Positions 45,150 through 58,345 of a stretch of DNA of 64,000 nucleotides are shown here, piece after piece. Made by a program: the position numbers and the translations under genes. Source of the stretch: Aphelocoma coerulescens (taxonomy: Eukaryota > Chordata > Aves > Passeriformes > Corvidae); NCBI RefSeq assembly GCF_041296385.1, contig NW_027184079.1, positions 558,001 to 622,000 of the forward strand, written 5' to 3'. Position 1 is the stretch's first letter. Each line of letters begins with the position of its first letter. The notes beneath the pieces were generated by a model that saw only the letters and a list, made by a program, of their open reading frames with translations, was not told the DNA's origin and did no database searches.

Positions 45150-47036
45150 ATGGGACAACAACCTAGTAAATTAAGTTCAAATTATAAAAGGGTGCCAGAG
45201 GATATACCCCGAGACAGTCCCCTCGGGGTCAAACTCGCAAACTGGGAAACTGATCCTTCTACAAAAGGAAAAGAGAAAGTAAAAATGATTCAATTCTGCA
45301 TGAAAGAGTGGGTAAAAAAGGAAATCAGATCTGATCATGTGTACTGGCCAAAATACGGGTCTGATGAGGCATGGATTTGCCAGGCTCTAAATGTATTTGT
45401 AAATTCAAAAGAGCCATCTCACCCTGAGGAGAGAGAATATGCTTCTTGCTGGACAGGAATTACAAAACCTCTGGGAACCAAAGTCTTCAAAATATCAGAA
45501 ACCGCAGAGGAAAAGCAAACAGAAGAGAAAAAAGGCTGAGACCCTTTAGAAGTATTGCCTCCGCCGCCAGCACCAGAAGCTGCCCTCCTCCCCCTGGCTC
45601 CGGGGCTTCCCCCGCCAGCCCCCCCTCCGCCCGCACCGGGGGCCTTTCCCCCGGCAGCCCTCCCGCCCCAATGGAGCTGGGGGGGAGCCCTGCCCCCGCC
45701 CATGCCGGGGATCCCACCCTTCCCATATATCTCGGGAATCCCAGCACCCTCAATTGCATCAAGGGAAAGGTCACACGTCCCGGCTTCAGCCCCTACCTCT
45801 CCTGCCTTGAGAAACCCGGCTTTAGCCCCGGTGCCCGCCTCCTGTGCTCCGGAATATCTGGCTTCACTGCCATACCCCACCCCCACCCTCTGCACCACAG
45901 AATATTCAGCTTCAGCGCCAGACTTTGAATCTGCCCCTCCTCCCCAGGGGAGTTCGGTGCTTTCTTCCCAAATCAACCCTCTTCTTAACGAAGGAGCACC
46001 ATACCAGAATACAGGAGGTGCCATTAAGGCTCCGAGGCAGCCCAACAAGCCCTCCATTGCTAAACAAACAGAGGGAAGCCGAGAAATTCATTTCTTTCCG
46101 TTAAGAGAAGTACCTACGGGAGGAGGGGGAAGCGGCTTTGTGAGTGCTCCTCTAACCTCTACAGAGGTTAGGAATTTCAAAAAAGAAATTAAAGGATTAT
46201 TAGAAGACCCCATAGGTACAGCTGAAATGTTGGACCAGTTCTTAGGTCCCAACATTTTCACTTGGGAAGAAATGCAATCAATAATGAAAATAATATTCTC
46301 CCAAGAAGAAAGAGAAATGATTAGAATTGCTGGAATAAAAATTTGGGGAAAAGAAAACCAACAAGGTCCACCCGGGGATCAGAAAATGCCCATTACACCT
46401 CCTAACTGGAACCAAAATGATGAAGCTGGGAGGGGACATATGAATGATTATTGTAATTTGATAATCAAGGGAATAAAAGAGGGGGCACTCTGAGGACAAA
46501 ATGTCAGAAAGGCCTTTGAGGGGCAGCAAGGGAAGGAAGAAACCCTGACTGAGTGGCTGGAGAGGCTCCGAAAGAATATGAAACAATATTCTGGGAGAGA
46601 CCCGGAGTCCCTAGCAGGGCAAGCCCTGCTAAGAGTTCACTTTGTCACTCATGCCTGGCCAGATATTAGAAAAAAATTGGAAAAAATAGAAGATTGGTAT
46701 GAGAAACCATTACAAGACCTAGTAAGGGAAGCTCAAAAGATATATATGTCCGGAGGGATGAAGAAAAAGCCAAAGTGGGAGCAAAGATCATGATAGCCAC
46801 TATGGGAGAGAGTACCTTCCAAAAAAAATCTAAAGCCCTCAGGTAACACTCCTAAACATTCCAGATTCAGAAATGGTGGAAAAGAGAAAAATAAAACCTC
46901 AGCACAATCAAGATTCCAAGAACAACCCAGGGATGCCTGTTTCTATTGCAAGGAAGAAGGGCATTATCAAAGAGAATGCCCCCACCTGAGGAGGGATCTG
47001 AAAAGATTTCAAGAGACACGCACAGAAGAAAAATAG
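45150..47036 (+). pseudogene. gag: ERV-1 gag, copy 2 (single frame, several stops)
   Basis: The whole length from MGQQPSKL to the TAG at 47034-47036 lies in one frame (629 codons). It is interrupted by TGA at 45537-45539 and 46491-46493 and by TGA-TAG at 46791-46796. Copy 2 retains the 14 bp whose loss shifted the frame in copy 1, so the proline-rich and capsid regions form one open stretch of 312 codons (45555-46493). The CCHC knuckle is at 46938-46979. All four internal stop codons are shared with copy 1, so gag was already dead before the unit duplicated. Confidence 0.9.
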
Positions 47037-48173
47037 GGAAATCATGGGCTCTATTTTTGGGGGGATAAATACCATCTGGAGCCTTTGATAACTTTAAAAG
47101 TAGGCCCCGAAGAGGAAGTATTGGAATTTATAGTTGACACTGAGGCAGAAAAGACTTGTGTGATGAATATTCCAAAAGGGTGGGATGTAAGTAATGATAT
47201 GGTAAAAGTAACAGGAGCAAAGGGGGAAGGATTTAAGGTCCCTGTCATTAAAGATGTGGTTATTGAAGGGGAAACAAAAATAGGGATAGGGGATGCTTTG
47301 TTAGCTCCTGAGGCTGGCAGCAATTTATTGGGAAGGGATTTACAAATCCAACTGGGGATTGGAGTCATACCAGAAGAAGGGAAAATGACGGCCAAAGTGT
47401 TTAAACTTAGCCAAGAAGATGAAAGCAAAATTAACAGAGAGGTTTGGGCTAGGGAAGGGAATAGGGGTGGACTAGATCTTGACCCCATAAGGGTCACAAT
47501 TGAAAAAGAAGAAGGTCCCATTTGTGTACATCAGTACCCTATATCTTTAGAAGGGAGAAAAGGCTTAAAACCAGTGATAGAAGAATTAATAAAGGATGGG
47601 ACACTAGAACCTTGTAAATCCCCTCATAATAGCCCTATTCTCCCAGTAAAGAAATCTGATGGAAATTATAAATTAGTGCAAGATTTAAGAGAAGTAAACA
47701 AAAGAACACGGGCCTGCTACCCTATGGTTCCTAATCCCTGCACTCTTTTAAGCAAAATTCCACCTCAACATCAGTGGTTTAGTGTGGTAGATCTTAAAAA
47801 TGCCTTTTGGGCCTGCCCACTGGCAGAGGAAAGCCGAAATATTTTTGCCTTTGAATGGGAAGATCCAAACACAGGGAAAAAGAACCAGTTGAGGTGGACT
47901 AAACTGCCACAGGGCTATTGTGAGGCCCCAAATTTATTTGGGCAAGCCTTGGGAGAAATACTACAAACCTTCCCCACTCCCCCAGGAATACAATTTATCC
48001 AATATGGAGATGACCTTCTAATATCAGGAGAAGATGAAATGAAAGTTAAAGGAGCTACCATAAAGCTTCTAAATTTTCTTGGGAAAAAGGGACTAAAGGC
48101 ATCAAAAAGGAAATTACAGTTTGTGGAATCAGAAGTAAAATATCTCGGCCACCTGATAAGCAAAGGTAGCTGA
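47037..48173 (+). pseudogene. pol: ERV-1 protease and RT, copy 2
   Basis: Same frame as gag. The protease active-site triplet reads Asp-Thr-Glu (Gly to Glu at 47142-47144), which would abolish retropepsin activity. The three-residue segment missing from copy 1 is present near 47182. RT motifs including YGDD are intact up to the shared TGA at 48171-48173. Confidence 0.9.
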
Positions 48174-49145
48174 CAACTAAGTCCTGAAACAATTACAGGG
48201 ATTTTATCCCTCCCTCCTCCCTCTTCAAAAAAGGAGGTTAGGAGACTGCTGGGGCTACTGGGATATTGCAGATTATGGATTGAAAGATATACACAAGCAG
48301 TAAAATTTTTATATGAAAAATTAACAGGGGGAGACAATATACAATGGACCAAAGATGATGATGATAATAAATTAGAAAAACTGAAGTTGAAACTAGCCTC
48401 GGTACCAGCCCTAAGCTTACCCTCACTAGAAAAACCCTTTCATTTATATGTGAATGCAGAAAATGGAGTAGCTCATGGTGTATTAGTCCAGGAATGGGGA
48501 GGGGTGAGAAGACCAATAGCTTATTTAGCTAAACTATTGGACCCAGTAAGCCGTGGCTGGCCAGTATGCATTCAAGCCATAGCAGCTACCGCTATTTTGG
48601 TGGAGGAGAGCCGTAAGCTCACCTTTGGAAGTAAACTGATTGTATACACACCCCATGCGGTCCGAAATGTGCTAAATCAAAAAGCTGAAAAATGGTTAAC
48701 AGACTCCAGGCTATTAAAATATGAAGCAATTCTGATTGACAGTAATGATCTAACTATAGAAGCAAGCAAAAGCCTCAATCCGGCCCAATTCCTGTATGGA
48801 GAACCAAAAGATGACCTGGCACATGATTGCTTAGAAATTACTCAATACCAAACAAAAGTTCGAGAAGATCTAGCTGAACAAGCCCTCTTAGAAGAGGAAA
48901 GAATATATGTGGATGGTTCATCCAGATGCTTGCAAGGAAAAAGAATGTCAAGATATGCCTTAGTCGATGGGATAAATATGCAGGCCATCGAAACAGGAAA
49001 ACTACCTTCAAATTGGTCGGCGCAGTCTTGTGAATTATACGCTCTAAAGAGAGCACTGGAGCATTTAGCACACAAAAAGGGGACCGTCTATACTGATTCA
49101 AAGTACATACCTTTGGAAAGATCTGGGAAGAAAGGGGTTTACTAA
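48174..49145 (+). pseudogene. pol: ERV-1 RT connection and RNase H, copy 2
   Basis: As 7369-8340 with a few substitutions (for example Arg to Gln near 48488 and Lys to Thr near 48994); shares the frameshifting deletion after YTDSKY. Confidence 0.87.
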
Positions 49146-49189
49146 ATTCAAAGGGGAAAGAACTGATACATGAAGGCCTGATTTCAGAA

Positions 49190-50527
49190 GTGTTGGAAGC
49201 ATTAAAATTGCCTGAAGAAATAGCCGTAGTGCATATCAAAGGACACCAAGAAGGGATGACCCCAGAAATAAGAGGGAATAACCTAGCAGACCAAGAAGCC
49301 AAAGATGCAGCAGAAAATGGGACTGAACCAATTCTGTTAATCCTGACCCCAGAAAGGGGAGAATTGGAAATCCCCAAATTTAGTAAAGAAGAAGAAAAAG
49401 AATTATTTAAGATAGGGGGAGAACAAGATCAATCTGGAAAACGGAAACTTCCTGATGGGAGACAGTTACTTAATAAGCCACTCACTAAGAGAATATTAGA
49501 AGATATGCATCAAAAAACTCATTGGGGTACTCAAGCTAGCTTGTGTGATCATTTTCTAAAAAATTATGGGTGTATTGGAATCTTTGGGGTAGCAAAACAA
49601 ATAACTGGGAACTGTAGAACTTGCCAAAGAGTGACTAGGAAAATAATGAGAAAAACAACATTAGGAGGCCACGAGTTAGCTCTGCGACCATTCCAAAGTA
49701 TCCAAGTAGATTTCACTAAACTTCCTCAAGTACAGAGATGGAAGTTCCTATTAGTAATAGCAGACCACCTAACTTGTTGGGTAGAAGCAGTTCCTGCTAC
49801 TAGAGCTACAGCTAACATAGTATGCAAAACCCTTCTGGAACAAATTATTCCCAGATATGGAATGGTTAATAAAATAAACTCAGATAGAAGAACACATTTT
49901 ACATCCAAAGTCTTACAACAAATAACTCAAGCCTTGGGAATAAAATGGGAATTACATACCCCCTGGCACCCACAAAGTTCAGGCCAAGTAGAAAGAGTGA
50001 ACCAGACTTTGAAAAAAACTTTAACAAAATTAATGATTGAAACTCAAATGTCATGGGTAAAATGCTTACCTTTGGCTCTGTTGAGAGGCCGAACACAGCC
50101 CAGGTCAGACCTGGGAGTGTCTCCTTATGAGATGATGTTCGGATTACCCTTCCTTACTGCTCAACATGAAACAGCCACTTATGAAGTAGGAGAAGTAAGT
50201 GTCAAAAAATATGTCACCGCAATTGCCAGAACACTTGAAAATTTGCGGCTGAAAGGAATGATCCCTCAAACCACAGCTTTGGAGTTCAAAATTCATAATA
50301 TCCATTCAGGGGAATGGGTACTAGTAAAAACATGGAAAGAACAATCTTTGACTCCACAATGGGAGGGTCCTTTTCAGGTACTGCTGATGACTGAGGCCGC
50401 AATCCAGACCAAGGAACGAGGGTAGATCCATGCCAGCAGAATCAAAGGACCTGTAAAAGAACCTGAAGAGTGGACTGTAATATCCAAACCAGGTGATACC
50501 AAATTGATTCTTAAACGGAGACAATGA
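49190..50527 (+). pseudogene. pol: ERV-1 integrase, copy 2
   Basis: Open from 49190 to the shared TAG at 50423-50425 with the HHCC and DDE residues intact. After the stop the frame resumes but an 8 bp deletion near 50523, absent from copy 1, ends it at TGA 50525-50527. The rest of the pol-env interval (50528-51123) is as in copy 1. Confidence 0.9.
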
Positions 50528-51123
50528 GCTAGAACAATCTAAATAATCCAAGGGATATGCAAAGAATCACACCTAACTGAGAAGTAAAAGCCAAATTTAT
50601 ATCAGTGGCCCCTGGACAAATTCTGGGACATCGTGGAGAAGAATATTCTCACTTCAAACAGGAAGGGTTGGGACTGGATCAAACAGGGAACTCTCATGTC
50701 CTGATTCTAGCCTGTGATTTGTATTAAGAAGGGGGAGAATCACAACTTCCATCAGTGCCACATCATATACCCTGTTTGAATCATTCTAACACGGGGCATG
50801 CCAACCACGTCAAATATAAGTAATTAATCTAGAGGGAAATTGGCATTTCACACCGTCGACACCCTAGTTGTAAAGGGTGTCAAGCACAAAATCGACCCCC
50901 TATCCAGACAAAATCATAAGCAACAAAAGCAATAACTTTGCTCTGCAGATGGGAATTACTAGTGCCTGTTGAATGGGAAACACCTAAGATACGATAAGAT
51001 ACTACAGTTAAAAAGGTGCCAAAAGAAATTTGCCTAAAAGCTACAAAGGAAGTGACAAGGAAATAGAGGGCAAGACCGGGTCGGCCACTGTACTCGCCAC
51101 CGAGAAGATCCAATACACCTGCT

Positions 51124-53001
51124 ATGGGTTGCAACCTCATAGGCAAGGGAGGTGGGAGTATAAGCCATGCCGGACCTCTGTTATTCCTTCTTTTGTCACT
51201 TCTCCTGGTCCCTTTTGGGACACCGGCAAGACCATGTTACAAATGCTATCGAAAGCTCTACATGGAAAGACACCGGGGCTTCTTTCTTATTACTCATACC
51301 CATACCAACAGTCACTGTTATGACTCATCCAAATTAGGTATTTGCATGCATAAAGGAGAAAAATATTGGATTACAGAAAATTTAGGAACAAGTGGAAACA
51401 GACTAAGAAGCAATTGTCCAAAAGGAGAAAAATAGATTTGCTCCACAGCTGCCACCAGGGGAACAGTCCAAGATTTGGTAAAAGAGCAAGTGGTAAGTAA
51501 AGATACAAAGCCAGCACAGCAACCTCGCCCTATATTCACCTCACCACGCCAGGACCTGTATGCAAAGCTCAAACAACAAAGAGGAAAAAACCCCAAGGTT
51601 AGGAAAAAACCTGTTTGTGGAATTGGGGGAGAGGATAGGTAAAGAACTTAACATAACCAACTGTTGGGTCTGTGGAGGAGCTTTAATGACAGAAGAATGG
51701 CCACGGAAAGGTAGCAGCGTAGGCCCGGTAGAACTCCTTAAATGGAACCGGACAAATATAAGAGGGGGGAACCGACCTGAGGGGTGGATTTTAAGTTCAA
51801 CAGTGATAGGGGAAGAATGCCTCTGGCGAACTGGGATAAACTTTCTTAATGAAGTAGGAAACACTCCCTGTAAAAGCTATAAAGTGAGTAACAAAACTTC
51901 AAGGTGGTGGGTCCCAGAAAAACCAACTTGGTATTGAGCCCAGAAAAAAGGAAAAGACTGTGTATATGATCATGAAGTTGGACTCTTTCAGTGTAATGAC
52001 ACGAGGAAAAATCCTTATTTTGGAATCCCAGAAATAGCCAAATTTGGGGAGAATATAAATCAACAAGAAGGTGATTATTGGAAAGCACCAGATGGCTTCT
52101 TTTGGATATGTGGGAAAAGGGCATCCCCAAGACTCCCTTCACATTGGAAAGGGAGTTGTACACTAAGAATCATTCAACCAGGGTTTTTCCTTTTCCCAGA
52201 ACCATGGGAGATCAATTAGGTATACCTCTCTATGAAGACTTCAAAAGAAAGAAAAGAGATTTAATTGGAGGATTCCAAAAATGGAAAGATGAGGAATGGC
52301 CCCCTGAACGAATATTAGAAACAGATGGGCCAGCTACCTAAGCACAAGATGGAAGTTGGGGATATCAGACCCCAATTTACATGCTGAATCGTATCATCAG
52401 ACTCCAAGCTCTTGTAGAAATCATAACCAATGAAACAGCTGGGGCTATGGAATTAATAGTCAGCCAGCAACGCCAAACCAGAGCTGCAATACATCAAAAT
52501 AGGCTGGCTTTAGACTATTTACTGGCCGAAGAAGGCGGTGTGTGCAGGAAGTTCAATACATCGGACTGTTGTTTAAAAATTGATGACAATGGGGATGCCA
52601 TTCTAGATATGGCCAACCAAATCAGAAAAATAGCCCATGTACCAGTCCAAAAATGGGAATCAATGATGTCTGCTAACTGGTGGGATGGCATATTGGGGAA
52701 AGAATGGTGGAAGAAGCTAGGTTTCTTCCTCTTATGTGCTACAGCTAGTCTAATATTTCTCCCTTGCTTGATCCCCCGCTTTATTCGGCTAATCACCAGC
52801 ATAGTTCAAGGCATGCAAGTTGTGGCAATGCCTACTGACCCAAAGTTGGCTATGTCTGGAACAGCACAAAAAATTATGGTATTAAAAAGACAAAGTGATA
52901 CAAAAGACCCTCTTGAAGAAGCCAAATTGATCTGTGAAAAGAACGAACAGACATTAGAAGCCAAGCAAAAAGAATTATTGCTCAAGCCAAATGATTTATA
53001 A
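51124..53001 (+). pseudogene. env: ERV-1 env, copy 2 (broken)
   Basis: Has 21 bp (seven residues) after the first few codons that copy 1 lacks, and no stop at the position equivalent to 10564, so the N-terminal open stretch runs to 51435. The SU core with CWVC is in another frame from about 51560. A 1 bp deletion near 52204, private to this copy, shifts the frame just before the RKKR cleavage-type site. TM (52381-53001) is open, with [10 protein letters not shown]6CC and the membrane span (one Cys to Arg change relative to copy 1). Confidence 0.88.
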
Positions 53002-53018
53002 AATAGAAAAGGGGGGAT

Positions 53019-53676
53019 TGTTATAAACATATATTATATTAGCTTCTCGCAAAGTATAAAGTAGATATTATATAACGTTAGAAATGCTTTCTGCTGTGTG
53101 GATGTAGTTTTCTCTCTTTTTAGCAAGAATGTTAGCAAGTGTGAGCACGTAAGATAACCTCCAAACGAACAGAGGATGAGGCCCGAAAAGCTGCTAATCA
53201 ACACTTTGTCTAGGGAGCAAAAGGGCCCAAAGGCTACTCCGCCCGGAGAACGGGCGGCCAGGAGAGTCCGGGAGATTTTATCACCACTCTGCCCGGAGAG
53301 ACGAAGAGGCCCAAAGCTGCAATCAGCCCTGACTGTCTGGAGAATTAAGAAATCCACCCTACCATCGACTCTTGCCTAGCGGGCCCAACCCCAAGAATCA
53401 AGAGAAATAAAACCACAAGGCAGAAGACTAGGCACGCTCTAAAAAGGCGGAACCAAGGAGTGGCCATGCAGAACAGCTCCAGGAAAAGTTTTAATATGAA
53501 TAAAGAACAGACAGTAAAAACGGTATAAAAAGGACTGACCTCTGGCATCAGGTGTGCTCTTGGCAGAGCGCCAAGGCAACTGGCTGTTACCCCGTTGCTT
53601 TATTTGATGTGTCTCTTATTGTCTTTATATTAAACCCCTTTAAATTCTCACAGGAGAGTGAACTTCGTTTTTCACA
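53019..53676 (+). repeat. ERV-1 3' LTR, copy 2
   Basis: 658 bp, nearly identical to 12202-12860; the TATA box follows AAAACGG rather than AAAATGG, with one A fewer. Followed by GAGA at 53677-53680. Confidence 0.93.
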
Positions 53677-53680
53677 GAGA

Positions 53681-54683
53681 GAAGTTGTTCCCCCTGACAG
53701 CTAAGCTCCAACTACGGTGTCGCTTATGTCCTTCCCAGGACGGGCGGGAAAACGCCTCGGCGCAGCGCAGCGCTGGCCGGGAGCGGCCGGCACGGCACCG
53801 AGCGCGCTCCCCACTCCCTCCCGCCCGCGCCGCTGCGGAGACCCCGGGTTCGCCGGAATCGGCCACATGCTGCACGGAGGGCAGCGCGGCAAAGGCGGCC
53901 TCCCCTCGTCGCCCGGGGAAGGCCGGCCTCGGATCCCCGCTCTCTCCACCGGCACGGGCAGTGCCAGCAGCCTCTCGCTGTGGTCGCCGCTGGCCGAAAG
54001 CCTCGCCGCGCACCGCCCGGCCGGCCCCGCCGCTCCGCGGGGTCACACGGCACCTGCCGTGGGCGGCCGCCGAGCGACAGGAAGCAGAAGCGCTCACCGC
54101 CGCGCCGCTCGCCGCCCCGCCCGGGCGCTCCTCTCCTCGCGCTACCACGATGGCGCCGGCCCGCCCCGCCTTCCCCGTCGCCTGCGGCGCAACGCGGCTG
54201 CTCCGAGCCACGCAGCACGCGTGCGGCCGGGCCCTGCCGAGCTGCCGGCGGAGCCGGGGCACAGCCCGGGCGGGAGAGCTTCCGGCGAGGCTGGGCGGGC
54301 GGCGAGCGCGGCCGAGCGTGAGCGCGCCAGGCGGGCGGCGGGCGGCGGCGTGATGGAGAGCTAGATGGAGGCGGCAGCACCGCGCGGCATAAAATAGCTG
54401 ATCGTCCGGCAGCCGCCCGCTCCGCAGCCCCTCGGCTGCTGTCGAGAAGGGCCCCGGCCCTGGCCGCGCCGGTGGCGAGGCGGCTCCGCAGCCCGCGGGC
54501 AGCCCTGGCGGGGCAGGGGAGCACTGCGGGCAGCCCCGGGGCCGCGCAGCCGTCTGCAACGCGCGGTGGGAGCCGCTGGGAACTATTTTACACGTCCCGG
54601 GGGGCTGGAGAGGAGCACGGAGACCACGCGGCAGGTCGCTGCCGTTAGGGAAAATTAATCCACGATGCCTGAGGTTTATATCC
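53681..54683. other. CpG-rich block, left arm copy 2
   Basis: As 12865-13867, with a few CpG-type transitions (for example near 53983 and 54351). TATA-like motif at 54388-54396. Confidence 0.75.
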
Positions 54684-55144
54684 GAAAAGGAGACAGAGGA
54701 GTCCTGCAACATTCTTCGACTACAGGGAGAGTCCATGGGGCTTTTCCCATGGCGTCTGTCAAACGGTTGCGGGATGCAGCCCCCTTTTGATGCCAAGTTC
54801 CCGGCCACAGCACCCTCTTCCTTTTCCCCACTGGCTGAGGTATTCGGGAGATACAGACTTCCGGAACTGCCTACTCTATGCGCCCCCCTCTAATATGCAC
54901 CCCCCTCTTGGCATCGAGAAGAAAGAAAAGAACCCCATTCCTAATGCTCTTAAGTCTTTGTTGCCTTGCTCTAGGTTCAGGAATTTAACACGGCCTTGAT
55001 TAATCAACAGTCTCTGATGATTAGTAACAGTTCTAGAGAACTCCTAGTTTCTTCTGTTACTTCACTAGCCATAACTTCCTAGCCTTGTCTACAGGCCGAT
55101 TCACACGGTCTCTTTGTAAAGACTCATCCATCTCATTCCTTTTA
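54684..55144 (-). repeat. ERV-2 3' LTR, copy 2
   Basis: Repeat of 13868-14328. Confidence 0.8.
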
Positions 55145-55288
55145 ATCCCTCCTCTTTTTATTTGCTCTGTATTTGTCTTTACAAACCTTAATTACCATGG
55201 ATTTAATTTTTTTCTTCTGGAGTCTTCTTGGGTTTTGCTATTATTTGCAGTGACATCCTTTTCTGTCCTTTTGTAGTCATTTCTGGAT

Positions 55289-56843
55289 CAGGTAGGCATG
55301 GCTGCTAGCGGCATCCCCTTGAGCACCTGCTGAAAGAGCTGCAGCCAGCATGGTGTCCCGCATGGTAAAAAGATGAGAATTGCGATAGCATATAAGAGGA
55401 GAAATCGTATTCATTTAGCCCATAGCTGGCCAGTTAACTATGAAAATATGTCCCATTCCCATCCTTTCAACATTTGGACAGGTCCACGAGCTGACGTTAT
55501 TTCCTTTGTTATTTGTTTGACCACTTCTCCGCTGTCATCTGCTTGCAAACAGCAGCTCGAGTCATTTAATTTCCCACAAACTCCTCCTTCTTCTGCCAAC
55601 AGATAATCTAATACCATCCAATGTTGAAATACCGCTTTCCTCATTTAAGTGGGTTGCTCAGCAAAAAGGTCAAGCGCTGTGGCTGGCTGGTTGGTAATTA
55701 TTTCCGAGACAGCTTGTAACCTAATTATCTCCTTCAAATGATAAATGGGTTCCCAGGCATCTGGGATTAATTCCTTAGGTTTCCAAGGGGCTGGTCCATC
55801 GTGTTGGGTAACTTGTTCTGTTGGCCGTTCATCATTTCCCCGTTTTGGGGTGCTCCCTCCAGCCAGGGCTGCATCAGCTGACTGCTTTTCTCTAATTAAA
55901 TCATCACAGATTTTGATTCCTAAGCGATTTCCCAGAACTTGTAGTAGCAAAAAGAACAACAGTCTACTAAATATACCATATCCCTGACCAGTTTGGAGGT
56001 AACCTGAGCTAAGCATGTTGGCCACAAATCCAATACTGTCCTTTCAAAGCCCGTGTTCCATTAGCAAAGGAACCTACCCATGGTCATCAATTGGTGGCTC
56101 AAAATACAGCAGGATTCCCGGGCCTAACGGTCCTCCAACAAGAGTTGCCCCACCATAAGGGTCCCAGCATTTGCATTTCCAAGCTCCCGCACAGGGTTCC
56201 CACCTACATTTACATCTGCAAGCTGCTTGGTTGGATTTGGAGCAGAACTCACTAAAAGGCTTTGAGTTCCAATCCGGTGTGGCCATTCCCACTGATAATC
56301 ACAAACAACATGTCTTCTACTTGTGGAATTTTTGTGGGGACTGCTCAAAAACAGGTGGTCAAAAAAACCCCTTGTCCCTCCCCATTGCTTTACAGGCTTC
56401 CAAATATTTTTGGTAAGTGTGATAAGAACGCCTTACGCAGCTACTGTTAGTGAGCCGAACAGGTATTTGATTGCATTTGCCTTGATATTTGGAACAATTG
56501 GAAGGAGGGCAATTGGGGGTCCAAACCCAGTTGTTCAAGCCCAGAGGGAAAGTCAATTGACAATTGCCTTTTCCTACATAGACACGCCCTATCCTATTAG
56601 GCAATAAGTGCCTGTTGGAGAAGAATGAAGTGGCCGTGAACTTCCTTCTTTGGCCCCAAATCCCATCCCACTGTGGGCCCTCACATCGACCCACCATTTA
56701 GGTTCAGCTGGGCTAGCCAACTATGGCCACTCTTCAGATCCTCCTGGCCTTCCACAGAGCCAGCAATTGCTAAGGTTAAAAACTTTTGCTACTTCTTCTC
56801 CTAAGGCTGCAAATTGATTCTCCCACTCCTGGCCTAAACTCAG
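55289..56843 (-). pseudogene. env: ERV-2 env remnant, copy 2
   Basis: As 14473-16023. SU open stretch 56697-56359 (a frame change relative to copy 1 alters its first residues), TM N-terminus 56025-55645, and TM with CX6CC 55644-55438. The TM N-terminal piece agrees with the right arm rather than the copy 1 left arm at its start (MANML versus MAML), a sign of mixed ancestry. Confidence 0.82.
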
Positions 56844-57222
56844 CTGACCATATCAAAGTAGAATTAGTAAGGAAAATGTTTTAATAGTGTCATCTAATTA
56901 GCTAGTCTAATTTTCCCGTTGTCTTCTGCAGCACCTGTGGCAATTGAAGACACAGAAACCACTTAACGTAACAAAATGGCCACAAGTATTAGCCCCCAAG
57001 TGAGTGGAGATTCTAGAGGAGGGATGCCTATACAGTCTATTTCAGCAGATGGTCTGAAGGTAGGACTGCGGGGCTTCTTCCGATGTCGAAGCACTGGCTA
57101 CTGCTCCGGCCCACTCCTGCAGAGTGTCAGTCACGGCCTCCCGGCCTTCTCCTCCAGCTGAGATGTGCAAATCTCCGAGGCTTCAGAGACCTTGACCCGA
57201 GAGGGACGGGTTCACCTGTGTT

Positions 57223-58040
57223 CAGCTTACTTGACGGCTGTTTTCTGTCGTCAGTGACACTTGGAATGGGCCACACCATTTCACCAGCACTGGCGCTTCT
57301 TTCTACTCCTTAACTAGGACTCAATCTCCTGGTTGGATGTTACAAGCAACAAAGTCCAAAGGCCGGACTTGTGCCGGCTGAGCTTCCTGTTGAAGGGGTT
57401 TCACAAGAAGCAGGATCCTGGCCACAGATGGTTTTAAATATACATCACTTGCCTCTACCCCCCCACTAGGTGGAGACTTACCAGGGCAATTGCAAACAAC
57501 GATTGAAAGGGAGATAACTGAATCTCTCTTCTGGCTTGGGCGCTCATTCTCACCAAAGCCAATGTCCAAAGCCCTACCCATGGCATCTTGGTTTCTATTA
57601 CCAGCTTCAAAAGGTGTTTATTTCTCTCTTCATTGTTTTCTACCCGAGCCGAGCTCTGGGGGTGCCAGGGCCTATGGAGGTTCCATTGTGTTCCTAAAGA
57701 AGCCAAAACCCCTTGAAAGACCTTTCCTGCAAAATGAGTTCCCCTATCTGAGTCTATTGCTTCTACAATGCTGTATCTTGGAATGATTTGTTCCAAAAAT
57801 GCCTTAAGAACTGATCCTGTCATTACTGAAGTAGTTGGAAATACTTCTGGCCACCTTGCTAGCTGACATACGATTACCAGAAGATATTAAGCCTTGCCAC
57901 TTGGGGCATCTCCGGAAAATCCACCTGGCATCTTTGGAAGGGCCATGCAGCCCAAGGCCTCCCTCCTCTAGCAAGTTACTTTGTAACTTGGCTGTTGGCT
58001 TTAGCACAGATCAAGCAACCTTCAACAGCTCCTTTTGCCA
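57223..58040 (-). pseudogene. pol: ERV-2 integrase remnant, copy 2
   Basis: As 16403-17228; open segment 57823-57455 holds the second Asp and the Glu of the DDE set. Confidence 0.82.
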
Positions 58041-58345
58041 GTCTAAAAAGACCCCCAGCAACATACATCATGAGATAGGCTTCTGCCAATCCTCAGGAAG
58101 TGCAAGAACTCTCTTAATGGAGTTGCTTTAATATTGGTAGGGCCAAAGGTTCTGGTATCTCTTGTTTGCCATCCCTTGGAAACCAATTCTTGCCTTTTTT
58201 CTCTGCCACACGACTTTTAACTGTATGTCAAACTGCTGTGGTAGAAAAGACAGCTTCCTGGGCAGTGATGGAGTCACGGGGAGCAAAGGGGGCATCTTGG
58301 AGAGTTCTGGCAGAAGTGTGGCTTTCTGAGTTTCTTCATCCACCA

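Larger units (their letters stand above)
43580..53676 (+). mobile_element. ERV-1 provirus, copy 2
   Basis: 10,097 bp, same insertion as 2799-12860 and flanked by the same GAGG/GAGA, so it was copied with the unit and is not a second integration. Shares the main stops and the RNase H frameshift with copy 1. Keeps three segments that copy 1 lost (14 bp in gag, 9 bp in protease, 21 bp in env). Has private lesions of its own in protease, at the end of pol and in env. Confidence 0.93.
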
